A stretch of DNA of 64,000 bases, taken from assembly GCF_048128805.1 (NCBI RefSeq), contig NC_136012.1:7044121-7108120 (forward strand). Reading direction: 5' to 3'. Positions 21,835 to 41,719 of the stretch are shown here, piece by piece (position 1 is the stretch's first letter; every line of letters starts with the position of its first letter). This stretch comes from Centroberyx gerrardi (taxonomy: Eukaryota > Chordata > Actinopteri > Beryciformes > Berycidae). The notes below the pieces were generated by a model that was given only the letters and a program-made list of their open reading frames with translations, ran no database searches and was not told the DNA's origin. A program made the translations under genes and the position numbers.

Positions 21835-23694
21835 GTTGGTTTAATTCTTCACGTAACCTTGAAAGTATCGCTTTCCCTGCACTTTAGCTGTTTTGTAAGC
21901 CGTTCAGGGACTATATTCCGCGGAGGACGTTAGTTAAGTCTTGTTTTGTGGCTTGGTAAACGCTACGTGGATTTGGAGCATTAGCAACCAGCTAACGACA
22001 ACTTGCCTCGCGTTCTCACCACCAGCTTAGGGACCAGACTGTAGCCTGTGTTACCTAATGTAACGTTAGCTTGTCTGCCGCTGGACTCTCGTTTTGTCTG
22101 TTTGACATGATGGCAAGTTAGCATTCCAACATTATACCGTCTTGCCAACAACAACAATGTAGGATGAATTGTTTGCTAAACGCGAACGACATCTAGTGTT
22201 GGGAATTAACATTAGTAGTTAGCTTAGCTAGCTACAGTTTGCTCACTAACGTCACTAGCAAAGACGCGATTAACGTTAACATACTAGGTCGACTTGTAAG
22301 GGAGTACAGTTAGTGCTTGCTGATATTTGGACGAAATTTCATTTTGCTCTGTAAAATACTTGCTTGTGTTCATGAGTGAACGGTTGCGACAATTTTCCAA
22401 TGTGTCGGTTTCGTAAAATAGTTAACATTAACTAGCTAATGTTGTCGAAAGATAAAGTGCTATCTTATGTTATTTCAATAATCAGCAGTGTTTCTGATTT
22501 GGCAAACAACGACTTTGCTAAATCCAAACCTTTCATAATAGGGTGAAATATGCATCCAACGTTAAAAATGGCTAACGGCGATTAATTGAAAACTATTTAT
22601 GTAACGTTACTATTTACATTAAAGTTAGCTTAAGCGGTGGGCAAAATGGCTGATGGCCCGGATTGTTTACCTTCTTTCCGGAAACGCGTATTATTTTTGT
22701 GGAGACTCCTCAAATTCATACTACAAAAATATAACACAGAGTAGTCACAGCTCCCTGTGCGCTGAAAGAAAATGTGGAATTAACCCCCCTTAAAGAATTA
22801 TCCTGGCCAGAGAACAGCGGTTATGTAAGTTGACTCATTTGGTGAAACGGGGTGTATCAGGCCTGGAAGGTTATCTGTCTTCTCTGCTCCCACATTAACT
22901 TCAGTTTGTTGGGGGTCAAACGGTGAATATGGCAACAACATGCATTACAATTTAACAGTTTTCCCTTGGCATCATTAGTTGTCTTATCCTACTAAGTGTT
23001 AACAGAAATCATTTTAGTGGCACATTTTTTTTTTATTGTGTATCACTTTGGTAATTAAAATAAGGAGTGAAAAGTGAAGAGAATATAAAGCCCAAGCAAT
23101 GTGGCATTCTTTGTGTAACCTTGGGTAAAAAGTCTGTCACAACCTTTCAGCCCAATAAAGGCATGAATCCAAAAGAATCAGAGGAATGAAAATAATTCAG
23201 CTACATTTGGAACAATGTAACAAAGTAGCCTAAATGCAGTAGCCTAAGTTAGGGTTACAGGATTACATGCCTAGTCAACAATAAATCTATTCAATGGCAT
23301 CTAGGCTAAACTCTGGCAAAGGCTATTGCAGCCAAAACATGTTGGTTTTTAATATTAAAGCTTTGTCAAATTGTTCCCCAAGAGCAGCTGAATTCTTTTC
23401 ATTCACTTGTCATGCTAAAACACATGTAACCTCTTCTTAAAGTAAAGTGCACTACTCGGTGGCCAAAGTGACATTAGCGGTGCAAGCAGGTCTTTGGGCA
23501 TATCATACAGCTGTTAGGCTACATCTCACTAACTCAAGCCTTTGTTCATTTGTGAATATTTCTTCATCCCCCCTTTTCGCAGATACATACAGTCCATGTC
23601 TGTGTTTTATGTGTGAGAAGCTTTTTTTGTTATTATTTCTTTCTTCCCATCATATGTCTTGGTCACAGCTAATTATGTCTTAGTCTCTGCATAA

Positions 23695-31798
<8,104 letters not shown>

Positions 31799-34700
31799 CA
31801 CCAGTGAATCAATCAGTGCTCCCTCTACGCCTGCTCTCACCGCCCAGCCACCACCGTGTAGCTTGCTTATAGACCACGCTATTCCCTAGCCCAAGACGGA
31901 CCACTGCATGCGATAGCACTTGAATAGGCCAACATGTTCCTGATGCAAATGCTGAGACAAATGACTGTCTAATAGCCACTAGTAGTCTCCAGTAGCCTGT
32001 AACCGCTTCTGCGTGCTCATCATAGCCATAAACGCCACACACAGACGATACTGATGTTATCAATAGCCCATGACATAGCTTGCTCGCTAATGCTAATACT
32101 ACTATAACATTGCTAGTGCGAAGACTGATAGCAGCCGCAATCACCACTAAGCTAGCTATTAATGCTAATGCTCGTGGTGCTAAAGCTGCAATGCTAATGC
32201 TTATAGATATTGACCTCCATCTAGCCTGCTAATAGCTAATGCTAATGCTGGAACAACTTAGAAGCTCCTAGACAGACAAATGAACGCCACTGCTGACAGT
32301 ACGACAAAATAACATCTTGTGCAGCTCGCTCCAACCATGCTGAGGATTGCTTATAGATGCTGTAACAGCTTATATCCACCGCTACTAATCCAGCCACCAC
32401 TGGTAGAAGGACAGATCGGGCACCAGAGCCATGGAGAGAGTTTGGCCACATTGTGCAGCCGCTGTTGCAGTTAACTCGCCGTTAGTGAGAGAAATGAACA
32501 AATGGCTAGAAACACTGTAGTGCGTCGACGACACTTTTAGTCATCCATGCCCGCACTTCACAGGCTTCATTTCCAATTTAGCCTCTTCCGTTTTATTTAT
32601 TTTTGTGTTTACACAGAAGACAGTGGCTATCCTATCATGTCTGCTAAACCTGTACCTACATCTTTCGGCAATCTGGCAATAGTTTTTACCACTCCGCCTG
32701 CAAAGTTACGCTGACTTTCACGGTACAGGGCTAAATCTGCATTGGCCAAACTCTGTTCGTCCATGGCTCTAGTTTAATTTGTTGCAGGTTAGGTCACATC
32801 CACAAAGACAAGAGTAAATACCTCCAGGCTAACACCACTAACACTGATACTTGATATTCTAGCCGAGCATCTGCTCATTGACAATGGCAAAACAAAACTG
32901 TCAACAACAAAAACAAGACTGATGCATTTTTTTAATCTACAGTGTTTCATGGGATCATAGGTTCACAGAACTTCCTTGCACATATGCAGCATGTGAACTA
33001 TTCCAAGTAAACACAAAAATTGGGGTCATGCGGTTTTAATATGGCAGTAGATGTATAAATATGAGTGCACCCAGAGTGACACACGTCTGGAAAAATCAAC
33101 ACAAAACCTTGAAATAGAAACATCGAACATCATATATTGATGTGTATTTTCTCTAAATGTTGAATGTTTCAAGCCTAATTCAGAGTTTAGGACTCAGACA
33201 AAACGCACTTGATACTCCTGAATTAATCCTCAGAGGAATCAATTGAAGGAAGGAACGTTTTGAATGTTGTGGTTTCTCTGCTTAAGCAGACAGATGTGAC
33301 AAACCCTACTGAAACCAGTGACAACTCGATCCAAGATTAGGAAGCTACTGATGTGGAAACTGAAGCAACAAGAAGCGAGCCGGTCTGTCTTTCTGTCTTA
33401 TCTGCTGAGTGTTGTGGTTCCATTTCACTCTTAAGGCTTAGAGGGAGCACTGAAGCACTGCATGTTCAAACCATCATCCATACACATGGAGACACTGTGT
33501 GGTAAATTAACTAACAACTTGCATCATTCTTCGCACACACCTATTTAAATACGGCTAATCCATGTTGTAAATAAATGGTAAATAACAGTATATTTGCTTC
33601 TAAATTTTCCTCAGTTATAAAAGTTTGAGATTCAGATTTAAAGTCCTTTTTTCCCCCCCTTGATCTGTAAATATTACCATGACAGGGTAGTGAACAAATT
33701 GGTCGTCAAAGCTTTCAGAATGTGTTGCTTACGAAAAGTGCTGTAAATTGCCATTGGTTATTTGAATTATTTTGAGTCTGAATTATTAGTTAATGCATTA
33801 AACCCGACTTTGTCAGGGTGCGAGTACTTGAGTTTGGGCGTCGTCTCGACCATCTTTTAAAGTCTTGGTCTTGACTCTGACCTCGTTTGTCTCAGTCTAA
33901 TCTTTGGATGTTTTTGCGCTAGCACTCACAATATTTCTACCTGAGACCGACTCAGATCAGATCACACTCTCATCATTTAATTCTGCATCATTTGTTTTGC
34001 GGAAGAAGATTTTTGTGATGGTTTGTGAATGGTTTGACCACCATGACCAGTTAGAAGCGTTTGAACATGGCTTCATCTCAAGTCTTATTAGAATTTTTAC
34101 ACAACTGTCCCTTTTGTTTTCTGTTTTGTTTCATCTGTGTTGTTGTTTTTTTTAGTGTTTAAAAGAAAGACATGAGCTTAGTTGAAATTAATATTTTTTC
34201 AAGTTTTTTTTTTTCCTTCTTGAAAAAAAGAAAAGGCAAAAAAACAAAGCAAGGCACATTGCTCTTTCTGTCTGTATATGGCTGCTGGCAGCTTTGGCTG
34301 CCATGAGGTTTTGGCGCTAAAATTGAACTGGTTTCTTTTTAAGCATGTGCATCTAAAATTGAGTCATCGATACACCCGTCAGAAACGTGTATTCATGTTG
34401 CTCTGTTTTAAAGACGACAACAAAGCATTGATGAAGCACCAATGCCTCAAAGAAAGCTTTTTGTGGGAATGTAGCTCAAGGCTGAGTTGAGGACTTGTCA
34501 GCTGTCATGTTTTCAGATATGCTAGAATCGGCAAACTGAGATATTGTGTGTTTGTGTGTCTCTCTCTCAATTTCTCTTTTTGTTATTGTTGTCTTTTTCT
34601 ATCTGCCCTGTAAGAAACCCCCTCCCCTCCCCTCCCCTCCCCCACATTCTCAGCTGTAACACTATAAACCACTGCAGTTACTGGCCTAAAAACCTGCTTT

Positions 34701-35425
34701 ACTTTCTGATACTTTGTCTGTATACTACTTGTTTTTCTCTCTCTCCTGTATAAAGTTATTGATTACAGCAATTATGAGGATAAAAGCAGCTTTATGTATT
34801 CAGTAGTGATGAATTAGTAAAACTCTATTTTGAAAAATAAGAGCATTTTGAAGAAAAGGATAAAACAAGCCGCAGTGCGATGCAACAAAGCTATTTGTGT
34901 AAATTTGGTACCATGTTTCTCAGCTGATGGGTCGAGATCCAAAAGTGGCTTAAAAGATGCATTGGAAAGGTGAATGGTATTACCTTTTTATTAATAGAAA
35001 TGATAAAGTTCCAGTCAATGTAAACATTGATTTTTGGCAGGGAAAAGCACTCTGCATCTGTCAGTCTCACTGATAGAACTATGTTACACAAGCCACTTTT
35101 TGAGATAATCATCAATATCAGTTACAATAACCAATAGTATTTTTCCATGACGCCTTTGTTCTTTACAGCCCGCTATGGTATCTGTATTGACTTTGTCCCA
35201 AGTGGGAATCCAAATTCCTCTTGCAGGTGATCTTACCCATCAGTGTTGCCTGTAAATGTCCCCTGTGTTATCATGGCCTTTAAATTTGAACCAACTGCTC
35301 ACTGGTATGTTGAATACCACAGACACCATGTTGGACTGCAGTTGGGACTGTGGCAGCCACTCAATAGATATGATGCAATGTAAACCTGACAAAATAAATT
35401 GAATAAAATGACATTGTTGCATCCT
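31799..35425 (+). other. fam199x: Probable fam199x 3' UTR
   Basis: No other gene signal is present for 3.6 kb after the fam199x stop. Two overlapping polyadenylation hexamers (AATAAA at 35393 and 35402) suggest cleavage near 35420. The start contains GCTAATGCTAAT-rich sequence (32085-32250). A C-rich tract CCCCTCCCCTCCCCTCCCC lies near 34618-34643. UTR extent is inferred. Confidence 0.55.
35393..35407 (+). terminator. Polyadenylation signals, fam199x
   Basis: AATAAA at 35393-35398 and 35402-35407, followed by GT/T-rich sequence (GTCTTGTCAGTGTGTTTTATG). Confidence 0.5.
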
Positions 35426-36239
35426 GCCTTTGAAGCCATTTTCTTGTCTTGTCAGTGTGTTTTATGGTGTGTCAGTGTTTGAGCCAAGATTTTTATCATT
35501 AGATATGATCATTTATTGTTTGATTGTGGCACAAAATGTTCCATATACTGCTGCTACTTGCTACTTCTACTGCTACTACTACTACCCATAAGCAACTTAT
35601 GGGTCCATATCACTATTAAATCATTAGATACTGACTGAATGGGTACTGTGTCCACAATGCCAATCTCCCATTCACTGTCAATGGAGCAACCTAAACAAAG
35701 GAGGCCTGAGGCTGCAATGTCTTAATGAAGCACCAGAGGGCGCGGTTGCCTATGTTATCAACCTCTCTCCCTTTGGAATATTATAGTGAATGTGTATTTA
35801 TCTCTATTTGTCTCTGTTGCTTTATTGGCATGACAAGACTTGGTTCACATTATCAAAGCAGAGTACAGCAGCATTTACACCAACTCATTTACGCTCTAGA
35901 TCATAAGAATATGAAGTTTATTAATATTTCAATAGGCTGAGGTTCTGAAACCGAATGCTGAACCCCCGAAAAGTTTAGGTGTCACTTCAGCTAGGTGAGG
36001 TGCATTTGTTACACTGCAAAAAAAATCGTTCATCCTAACATCCCTCCTACCCCAATGGACATTTTTTGCAGTTTAAATACATTAGAGACCCAATTTGTGA
36101 TAGCAGCATGGTGCTTCCTGTTGACAACACTACTCTATTTATGTCTCTATGTCACATGTTCAGACATTTTCTGACTCTTAGATTGATTGACTGAGCTGGA
36201 GCAAAAAAACAGGAGTTTTAAATGCATTTTGAGGCTAAA
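35426..36239. other. Intergenic DNA, nothing recognised
   Basis: Contains a short (CTA/CTG)n patch at 35550-35585; otherwise unremarkable, with no exon-like open frame. Confidence 0.6.
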
Positions 36240-36540
36240 TAGCATTCAATTAGCATTTTGACTAGTCATAATGTAATTAGAGATATCTGAATTAGCATTT
36301 TGACTAATCATAATGTAATCAGAGATATCTGAATTAGCATTTTGACTAATAGTGTAATTACAGATATTTGAAGTAGCATTTTGACTAATCATAATGTAAT
36401 TACAGATATCTGAATTAGCATTTTGACTAATAATGTAATTAGAGATATCTGAATTAGCATTTTGACTAATCATAATGTAATTAGAGATATCTGAATTAGC
36501 ATTTTGACTAGTCATAATGTAACTAGAAAAGGCTAAATTT
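36240..36540. repeat. 37-42-bp minisatellite, left block
   Basis: About seven units of ATCTGAATTAGCATTTTGAC followed by TAATCATAATGTAATTAGAGAT. Units differ by a 3-4 nt deletion (CTAATCATAATG versus CTAATAATG). One and a half further units of the same repeat sit at 38563-38615, on the other side of the hairpin-array element. Confidence 0.9.
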
Positions 36541-36555
36541 TCTAAAGAAAATTTA

Positions 36556-38562
36556 AGTGTGCTTGCCGCCCTTGCAATGCCCCTGCCCTTAGACTTGGCG
36601 TTCACTAGCTTTGCTAAGCGGTGCAGCATTGCAATTGTTAGCATTTTGACAGACTAGACTCAGTAAACAGAGCCAGTTGCGTTCAAAGGCACTGGGAAAC
36701 TTTTCTCATCACTGCACAGCAACATGTTTGGTATCGAACGAAACTACAGATTCCCAGCTTTCCAAGGATCCTAAACGCATCACAAAGTCGGCGCCGAGGC
36801 TGACAGAAAGCCCATGTGCGGAACTCATGGTCTCTGTCGCCATCTGCTGGCTGTGTCGAAGCACTGACATGAATGAGCTCGACCATTTCATTTCATGTCA
36901 TTTTATACAGTAAGGTCAAGTTATAAAAAATGCTGTCATCACATTGAAATGGTTACTATGAGGCCATATTTAATCACACATGAATGCAATTGGGCTCTTT
37001 GGATTCACAAGAGTCTCAGCTTTGCAGCCATACCCAATTTCTACAATTCCATGACTGTTTAGGTACCACAGTGTGCAGAAATAGGGAAAGAAAAAAAGGC
37101 GAGAATAACATCTTTTCACTGCATGCAGAACACTGTGTCTTTAGTACCCTGGAGCTCATATACCCTATGTAGCTGACATATGTCAGATATGGCTGTAAAG
37201 CTAAGACTCTTGCGGTTCTAATGAGCCATTCAGATATCTTGATGTGAGAGGTCAAGGGACCCGTTTGAAAATAGTCATGCCCATTTACCTTTGTCAAAAA
37301 CTTCGCCGACTTTGGAGCTATGTTACATAACATGGCTGGTACCTACGTATTTGTCTGGATGTGTAGTTTCCGATAATAAAAAACGCTCCGCTCTAGCTTC
37401 AAAACTGAGCTCGTGAGAAGCTCCGTTAAGCGTCGGCCGACGCGCAGAAACCACGATACTCTGTGTGTGTACCGTAGCTTCAGTTAGCTTCAGCTACTGT
37501 GTGTGAGAAACCAGACGTCCCGATCTCCGCCGCGCGGTTCGTCTGTCCCAAATGCATCAAGCCAGCCATTAAAAACTCCGCTGTAGACTTTTAATATACA
37601 GAATAAAAGTCCAAATACATCCATGCTGATCTGATTCTACCTTAGCTTCAGCTACTGAGTGGGAGGCTCCCGATCTCCGCGGAGAAACAAGGACAAAACC
37701 AAACACAGTGTGCTCTGCCTACGGCAAGCACACTAATAATAATAATAAGTATGTGAGATAATAAGAGTGTGCTCTGCCTACGGCAAGCACACTAATAATA
37801 ATAAGTATGTGAGATAATAAGAGTGTGCTTTGCCTACGGCAAGCACACTAATAAGTATGCAAGATAATAAGAGTGTGCTCTGTCTACGGCAAGCACACTA
37901 ATAAAAATAATAATAATAAGTATGTGAGATAATAAGAGTGTACTCTGCCTACGGCAAGCACACTAATAATAAGTATGTGAGATAATAAGAGTGTGCTCTG
38001 CCTACGGCAAGCACACTAATAAGAAGTATGCGAGATAATAAGAGTGTGCTTTGCCTACGGCAAGCACACTAATAATAAGTATGCGAGATAATAAGAGTGT
38101 GCTTTGCCTACGGCAAGCACACTAATAATAATAAGTATGCAAGATAATAAGAGTGTGCTTTGCTTGCAGCAAGCACACTAATAAGTATGCAAGATAATAA
38201 GAGTGTGCTCTGCCTACGGCAAGCACACTAATAAACAAAATGGCCGACAGTAACAATAAGAGTGTGCTCTGCCTACGGCAAGCACACTAATAAACAAAAT
38301 GGCCGACAGTAACAATAAGAGTGTGCTCTGCCTACGGCAAGCACACTAATAATAAGTATGCAAGATAATAAGAGTGTGCTCTGCCTACGGCAAGCACACT
38401 AATAAGTATGTGAGATAATAAGAGTGTGCTCTGCCTACGGCAAGCACACTAATAATAATAATAAGTATGCAAGATAATAAGAGTGTGCTCTGCCTACGGC
38501 AAGCACACTAATAATAAGTATGCAAGATAGTAAGAGTGTGCTCTGCCTATGGCAAGCACACT
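36556..38562. mobile_element. Candidate transposable element bounded by AGTGTGCTTGCCG inverted ends
   Basis: The left boundary AGTGTGCTTGCCG (36556-36568) is the exact inverse of CGGCAAGCACACT, the 3' arm of every hairpin in the array that forms the right end. About 1.15 kb of moderately GC-rich non-coding DNA lies between (36570-37700), followed by the 16-unit array. The same minisatellite family lies on both sides, consistent with insertion into it. No transposase ORF is present. A Helentron/HINE-like or other non-autonomous element is possible; the class is not established. Confidence 0.5.
37700..38562. repeat. Tandem array of 16 hairpin units (50-65 bp)
   Basis: Each unit carries AGTGTGCTCTGCC-TAC-GGCAAGCACACT: a 12-bp stem with one bulged base and a 3-nt loop. 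The spacer is (AAT)1-5 AAGTATGYRAGATAATAAG. Two adjacent units have a different spacer, AAACAAAATGGCCGACAGTA. Most substitutions fall in the bulge (C/T) or loop (TAC to TAT); one unit has a GCTTGCAGC top that still pairs. Spacer length varies mainly through the AAT count. Confidence 0.93.
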
Positions 38563-38939
38563 AATTAGAGATATCTGAATTAGCATTTTGACTAGTCATA
38601 ATGTAATTAGAGATGTCATTAGAGAACTGCCACTACTGGGCCGATACTGCTGAATTCTGATAGTGATGTCATCAGTGCAGCTGAGACGGGCTCTGATTGG
38701 TAAAGCAGATTCCATCCAACGATGTCATAATCAGTTAGAATGTCAAAGCGAAGCCATGTTCTGAGAAACAGCGGGCCAAGCCCCCGATTGAATGGCAAAA
38801 AATAATAATAATAAAGCAATAAAAGAATGAATGCATCAATGAATCAATGAATAACCAATAATAATGACCACCACTGGATGATCCATGTCAGGGTGCAGTC
38901 ATGGATTGCACCTTTGCTCTCTTGCTCATTAGCATATGT

Positions 38940-39080
38940 TTGAGGGAATGGAATGGAATGTGCAGCAAGAAATGAATGAATGAATGAATGAATGAACGAA
39001 CGAATGCATGAACGAACGGAGGGACGGACGAACGGACGAATGGATGGATGGATGAATGAATGAATGAATGAATGAAAGAA
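38940..39080. repeat. (GAAT)n / (GAAC)n / (GGAT)n compound microsatellite
   Basis: GAATGAATG units (38971-38995), then GAACGAACG/GGACGGACG variants, then GGATGGATG and back to GAATG (to 39075). Confidence 0.85.
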
Positions 39081-39439
39081 AATGGTTCCTACACAGATAT
39101 GGAAAGTCGGGGAATGTATGGAATAACAAGTTGGTACTTTGGTAGTTAAGTAAGGAATTTTTCAAGTGAAATGGTGAGACAAACAACTCCAGTGCAAAAG
39201 CTTTTGAACTTGTAACATTTTCTTGTTGAACAGATATACCCGATGTCAGCTATAATATAATCCATTGTTGCACCATGTGTATGTCCATGTGTGAAATACT
39301 GCGTTCTAAAGCCTGGAATAGATGCATGTACTCTTACAGTATTTCCATTGTACTAAATACAGTACCCGCGCGGCCTGATAGAGGGCAGCAGAGGGAGGAA
39401 ACATAGCTACCATAAAACTGAAAGAAGACGACGACGAAC

Positions 39440-39582
39440 CACTGCGGAAGTGACGCCTGTGTTATGTTTACACTGTGCGTTTGTCCCGTGAATTAACGAG
39501 AGATACAGGCTGATTAAATTGCGTCGAATAATTTTGTTTACTTGCTAATATTTCAGAATTCTTCCGTACTTGTTGACTAGCA
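39440..39582 (+). promoter_or_regulatory. smim19 promoter / 5' UTR region
   Basis: CGGAAGTGACG at 39445-39455 combines an ETS core with a CRE-like half site, about 130 bp upstream of the start codon. This arrangement is common in housekeeping TATA-less promoters. Start site inferred. Confidence 0.45.
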
Positions 39583-41112
39583 ATGGGCGGTCACGAGCCC
39601 GAGTCTTTAGATTACTCGGTGCACGAAGCCTGGAATGAGGCCACCAATGTCTACCTGCTGGTTATCCTGGTTAGCTTCGGCCTGCTGATGTATGCCAGAA
39701 AGTAAGGACCGTTTAACATTTGTAATTCACCCTACACTTTATAACTTCAGCTGACATTGCATCGTTAGAGGTACAGCAAAGACGTATGGTTGTCTCTCCC
39801 TACCTCACACCCTTCCCTCGCCGTTTTCTCTCGTAAGGAGAGATGGTCACGCCGATCTCCATTCCAAAATCTGGCATTGTAATGTTTCCTTGCTTACAGG
39901 CAAACGCGCTTATCTCGTATAACATGACTTAAGGCTTTTAAGAATCGTGGTGGGCTTCGGGTAGATTCGGCATACATTCGACCCACCAAACAGTATTTAT
40001 TGCGATATATATTATAACTTTTATTGTGGGAGTAGGCGAACGAGTTATATAAAATACTGCTTGGAGTATCGGATGTAACGATTCAGAAGTCATTTTCAGA
40101 GGTCTGTGTGTTTGGCATAATGTTCTCTCTCACACTCACTCTCTGTGTGTGTCATTCAGAAACAAGAGGAAGATCATGCGTATCTTCGCTCTGCCTCCCA
40201 CCGTCGGCAGCAGCCCGGAGCCCAACTTCTACGACAGTCTGCAGAAGGTCCGCCTGCGGCAGCAGCTGGAGATGTATTCTCTGGGTGAGTGTCGCAGTTT
40301 ACACCACACACAATATGTTGGGTTGGATTTGGAAAGTGAAGGATTCAGGGACGAGGCTAGGCCAATATTGACAGGATTGGGCAAAAATTGCAGGAGACAA
40401 TTTCCAGTCTGAAGTCCTCCCTGTGTGAGAAGTTCAATCTGCCTTCTGAGTCTAGTTATGTTCCATTTGTTTGACTATGAATTAGACAGGCTGAAGGTGC
40501 AACTGCATCTCTACCAGACTGAGCTCAATACAAAGCTGACCACAACACAAAACCTACATACAGAGATTTACATCTAGAATTGACCTATGCATCTTTTTGT
40601 ACTCTGGAGCAAAGGATATGTTTCTATAATAAATTAACAGGGGACTGTAACCATATTGGTAGGAAATGCATGTGACATCATTGGAATGCTATGACTAGAG
40701 ACAACTTCTGTTGATGTTGCAATTCCTACTGATCACCAATAGAGGTTGATAAAGGTTATAGATTACTTAATGCCCATTTAAAGCAAATGTTAGTGGCTGT
40801 TTGAGCGCCTGAGTAAAAATGTTATGTTTACTATTTATTGTTTTGGTATGACGAAGAAAGTCTGAACTGTAATACTGTTTTGAGATGATCTGCTTGCAGT
40901 TGTAATTTGTCTGTTTTAGGCAGGCATCATAAGTGTCATCAGTGTCTTTGTCTATGTTTTTGAGGCCAAAGACTGTTGTGGGAAGACATGTTGTGTTATC
41001 CTTGACCATTTTGAGGTAAATGAATCTGTTCTGCTCTCCTCTGTCTTGTTTCCTAGCCAGGAAATTCGACCAGCAGGGCCAGACGGAGAGTGTGCAGCTC
41101 TCCATGGAATGA
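39583..41112 (+). CDS. smim19: Small integral membrane protein 19
   Basis: Three coding exons, 39583-39701, 40160-40284 and 41057-41112, 300 nt, 99 residues (human about 107). [20 protein letters not shown] leads into one transmembrane segment (about 23-40; [17 protein letters not shown]), then a basic [10 protein letters not shown] stop-transfer segment and a soluble tail with [19 protein letters not shown] and the C-terminal ESVQLSME. These match SMIM19 throughout. A single-pass membrane protein with no established function. AATAAA at 41698 gives a 3' UTR of about 600 nt. It converges on the PLD gene. Confidence 0.95.
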
Positions 41113-41697
41113 AGCCAGGAAGCCGAGTCGATGCTCCCACCGCTTCAAGCCTTCTTCCCATGGATGTGAACGGAGCTGGGATGGCTGCCGTTACTGGCTG
41201 AGGCCTATAGAGAAAGACGCCACACTTTTTCCAGTTGTTTCTGTTCGACTCCATGAGTGGAAGTGCGTTTGGTGTCTTCATTCACCTTCCATTGTCCCTT
41301 CTTCCTCTACACTCCTGGAGCAGAGATGGCTGGATGGAGGGAGGATGAGAGAGAGTCTGGCACATCGCTGCCGTCTCACACATAGCAGTGTTGTTAGCCA
41401 GGAGTGAAATGACATCATCTGTAACTGCCACTGTGATATTTTCAGTGATGTGGGAAAAAACGATCAGCTACAAAATGATCTAAATGCAACATCAGTTCTA
41501 GTTTTTCTGTTTTCCCATCTAGCCTATTTGCTTTTTATTTAAATATTTTGTTGGATATGGTAAAATCTTGATTTTTTTTGTTTTTTTAAATAGACATTTG
41601 CCATATGATTTTCATGCCTTTGTGGATGACTGATATAGTTTTGCTACTGCCAAGTGGTTGCTTTAGGTAGTATGTCATTTCAAGTTTTAACTCTGAA

Positions 41698-41703
41698 AAT
41701 AAA
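41698..41703 (+). terminator. Polyadenylation signal, smim19
   Basis: AATAAA 586 nt after the smim19 stop, followed by a T/G-rich downstream element (TCTGTGGGTTTTTTGTTC). Confidence 0.7.
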
Positions 41704-41719
41704 GGAATATAAAACTGGA

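Noticed and set aside
36246-36644. 132-codon minus-strand ORF with repeated QNANSDISNYIM units
   Set aside because: It is a direct translation of the ~40-bp minisatellite; the protein repeat only mirrors the DNA repeat.
37700-38562. Superficial resemblance to a CRISPR array (regular repeats with variable spacers)
   Set aside because: Spacers are themselves the same AAT-rich sequence, there are no cas genes, and the surrounding genes are vertebrate. It is a tandem repeat of hairpins.
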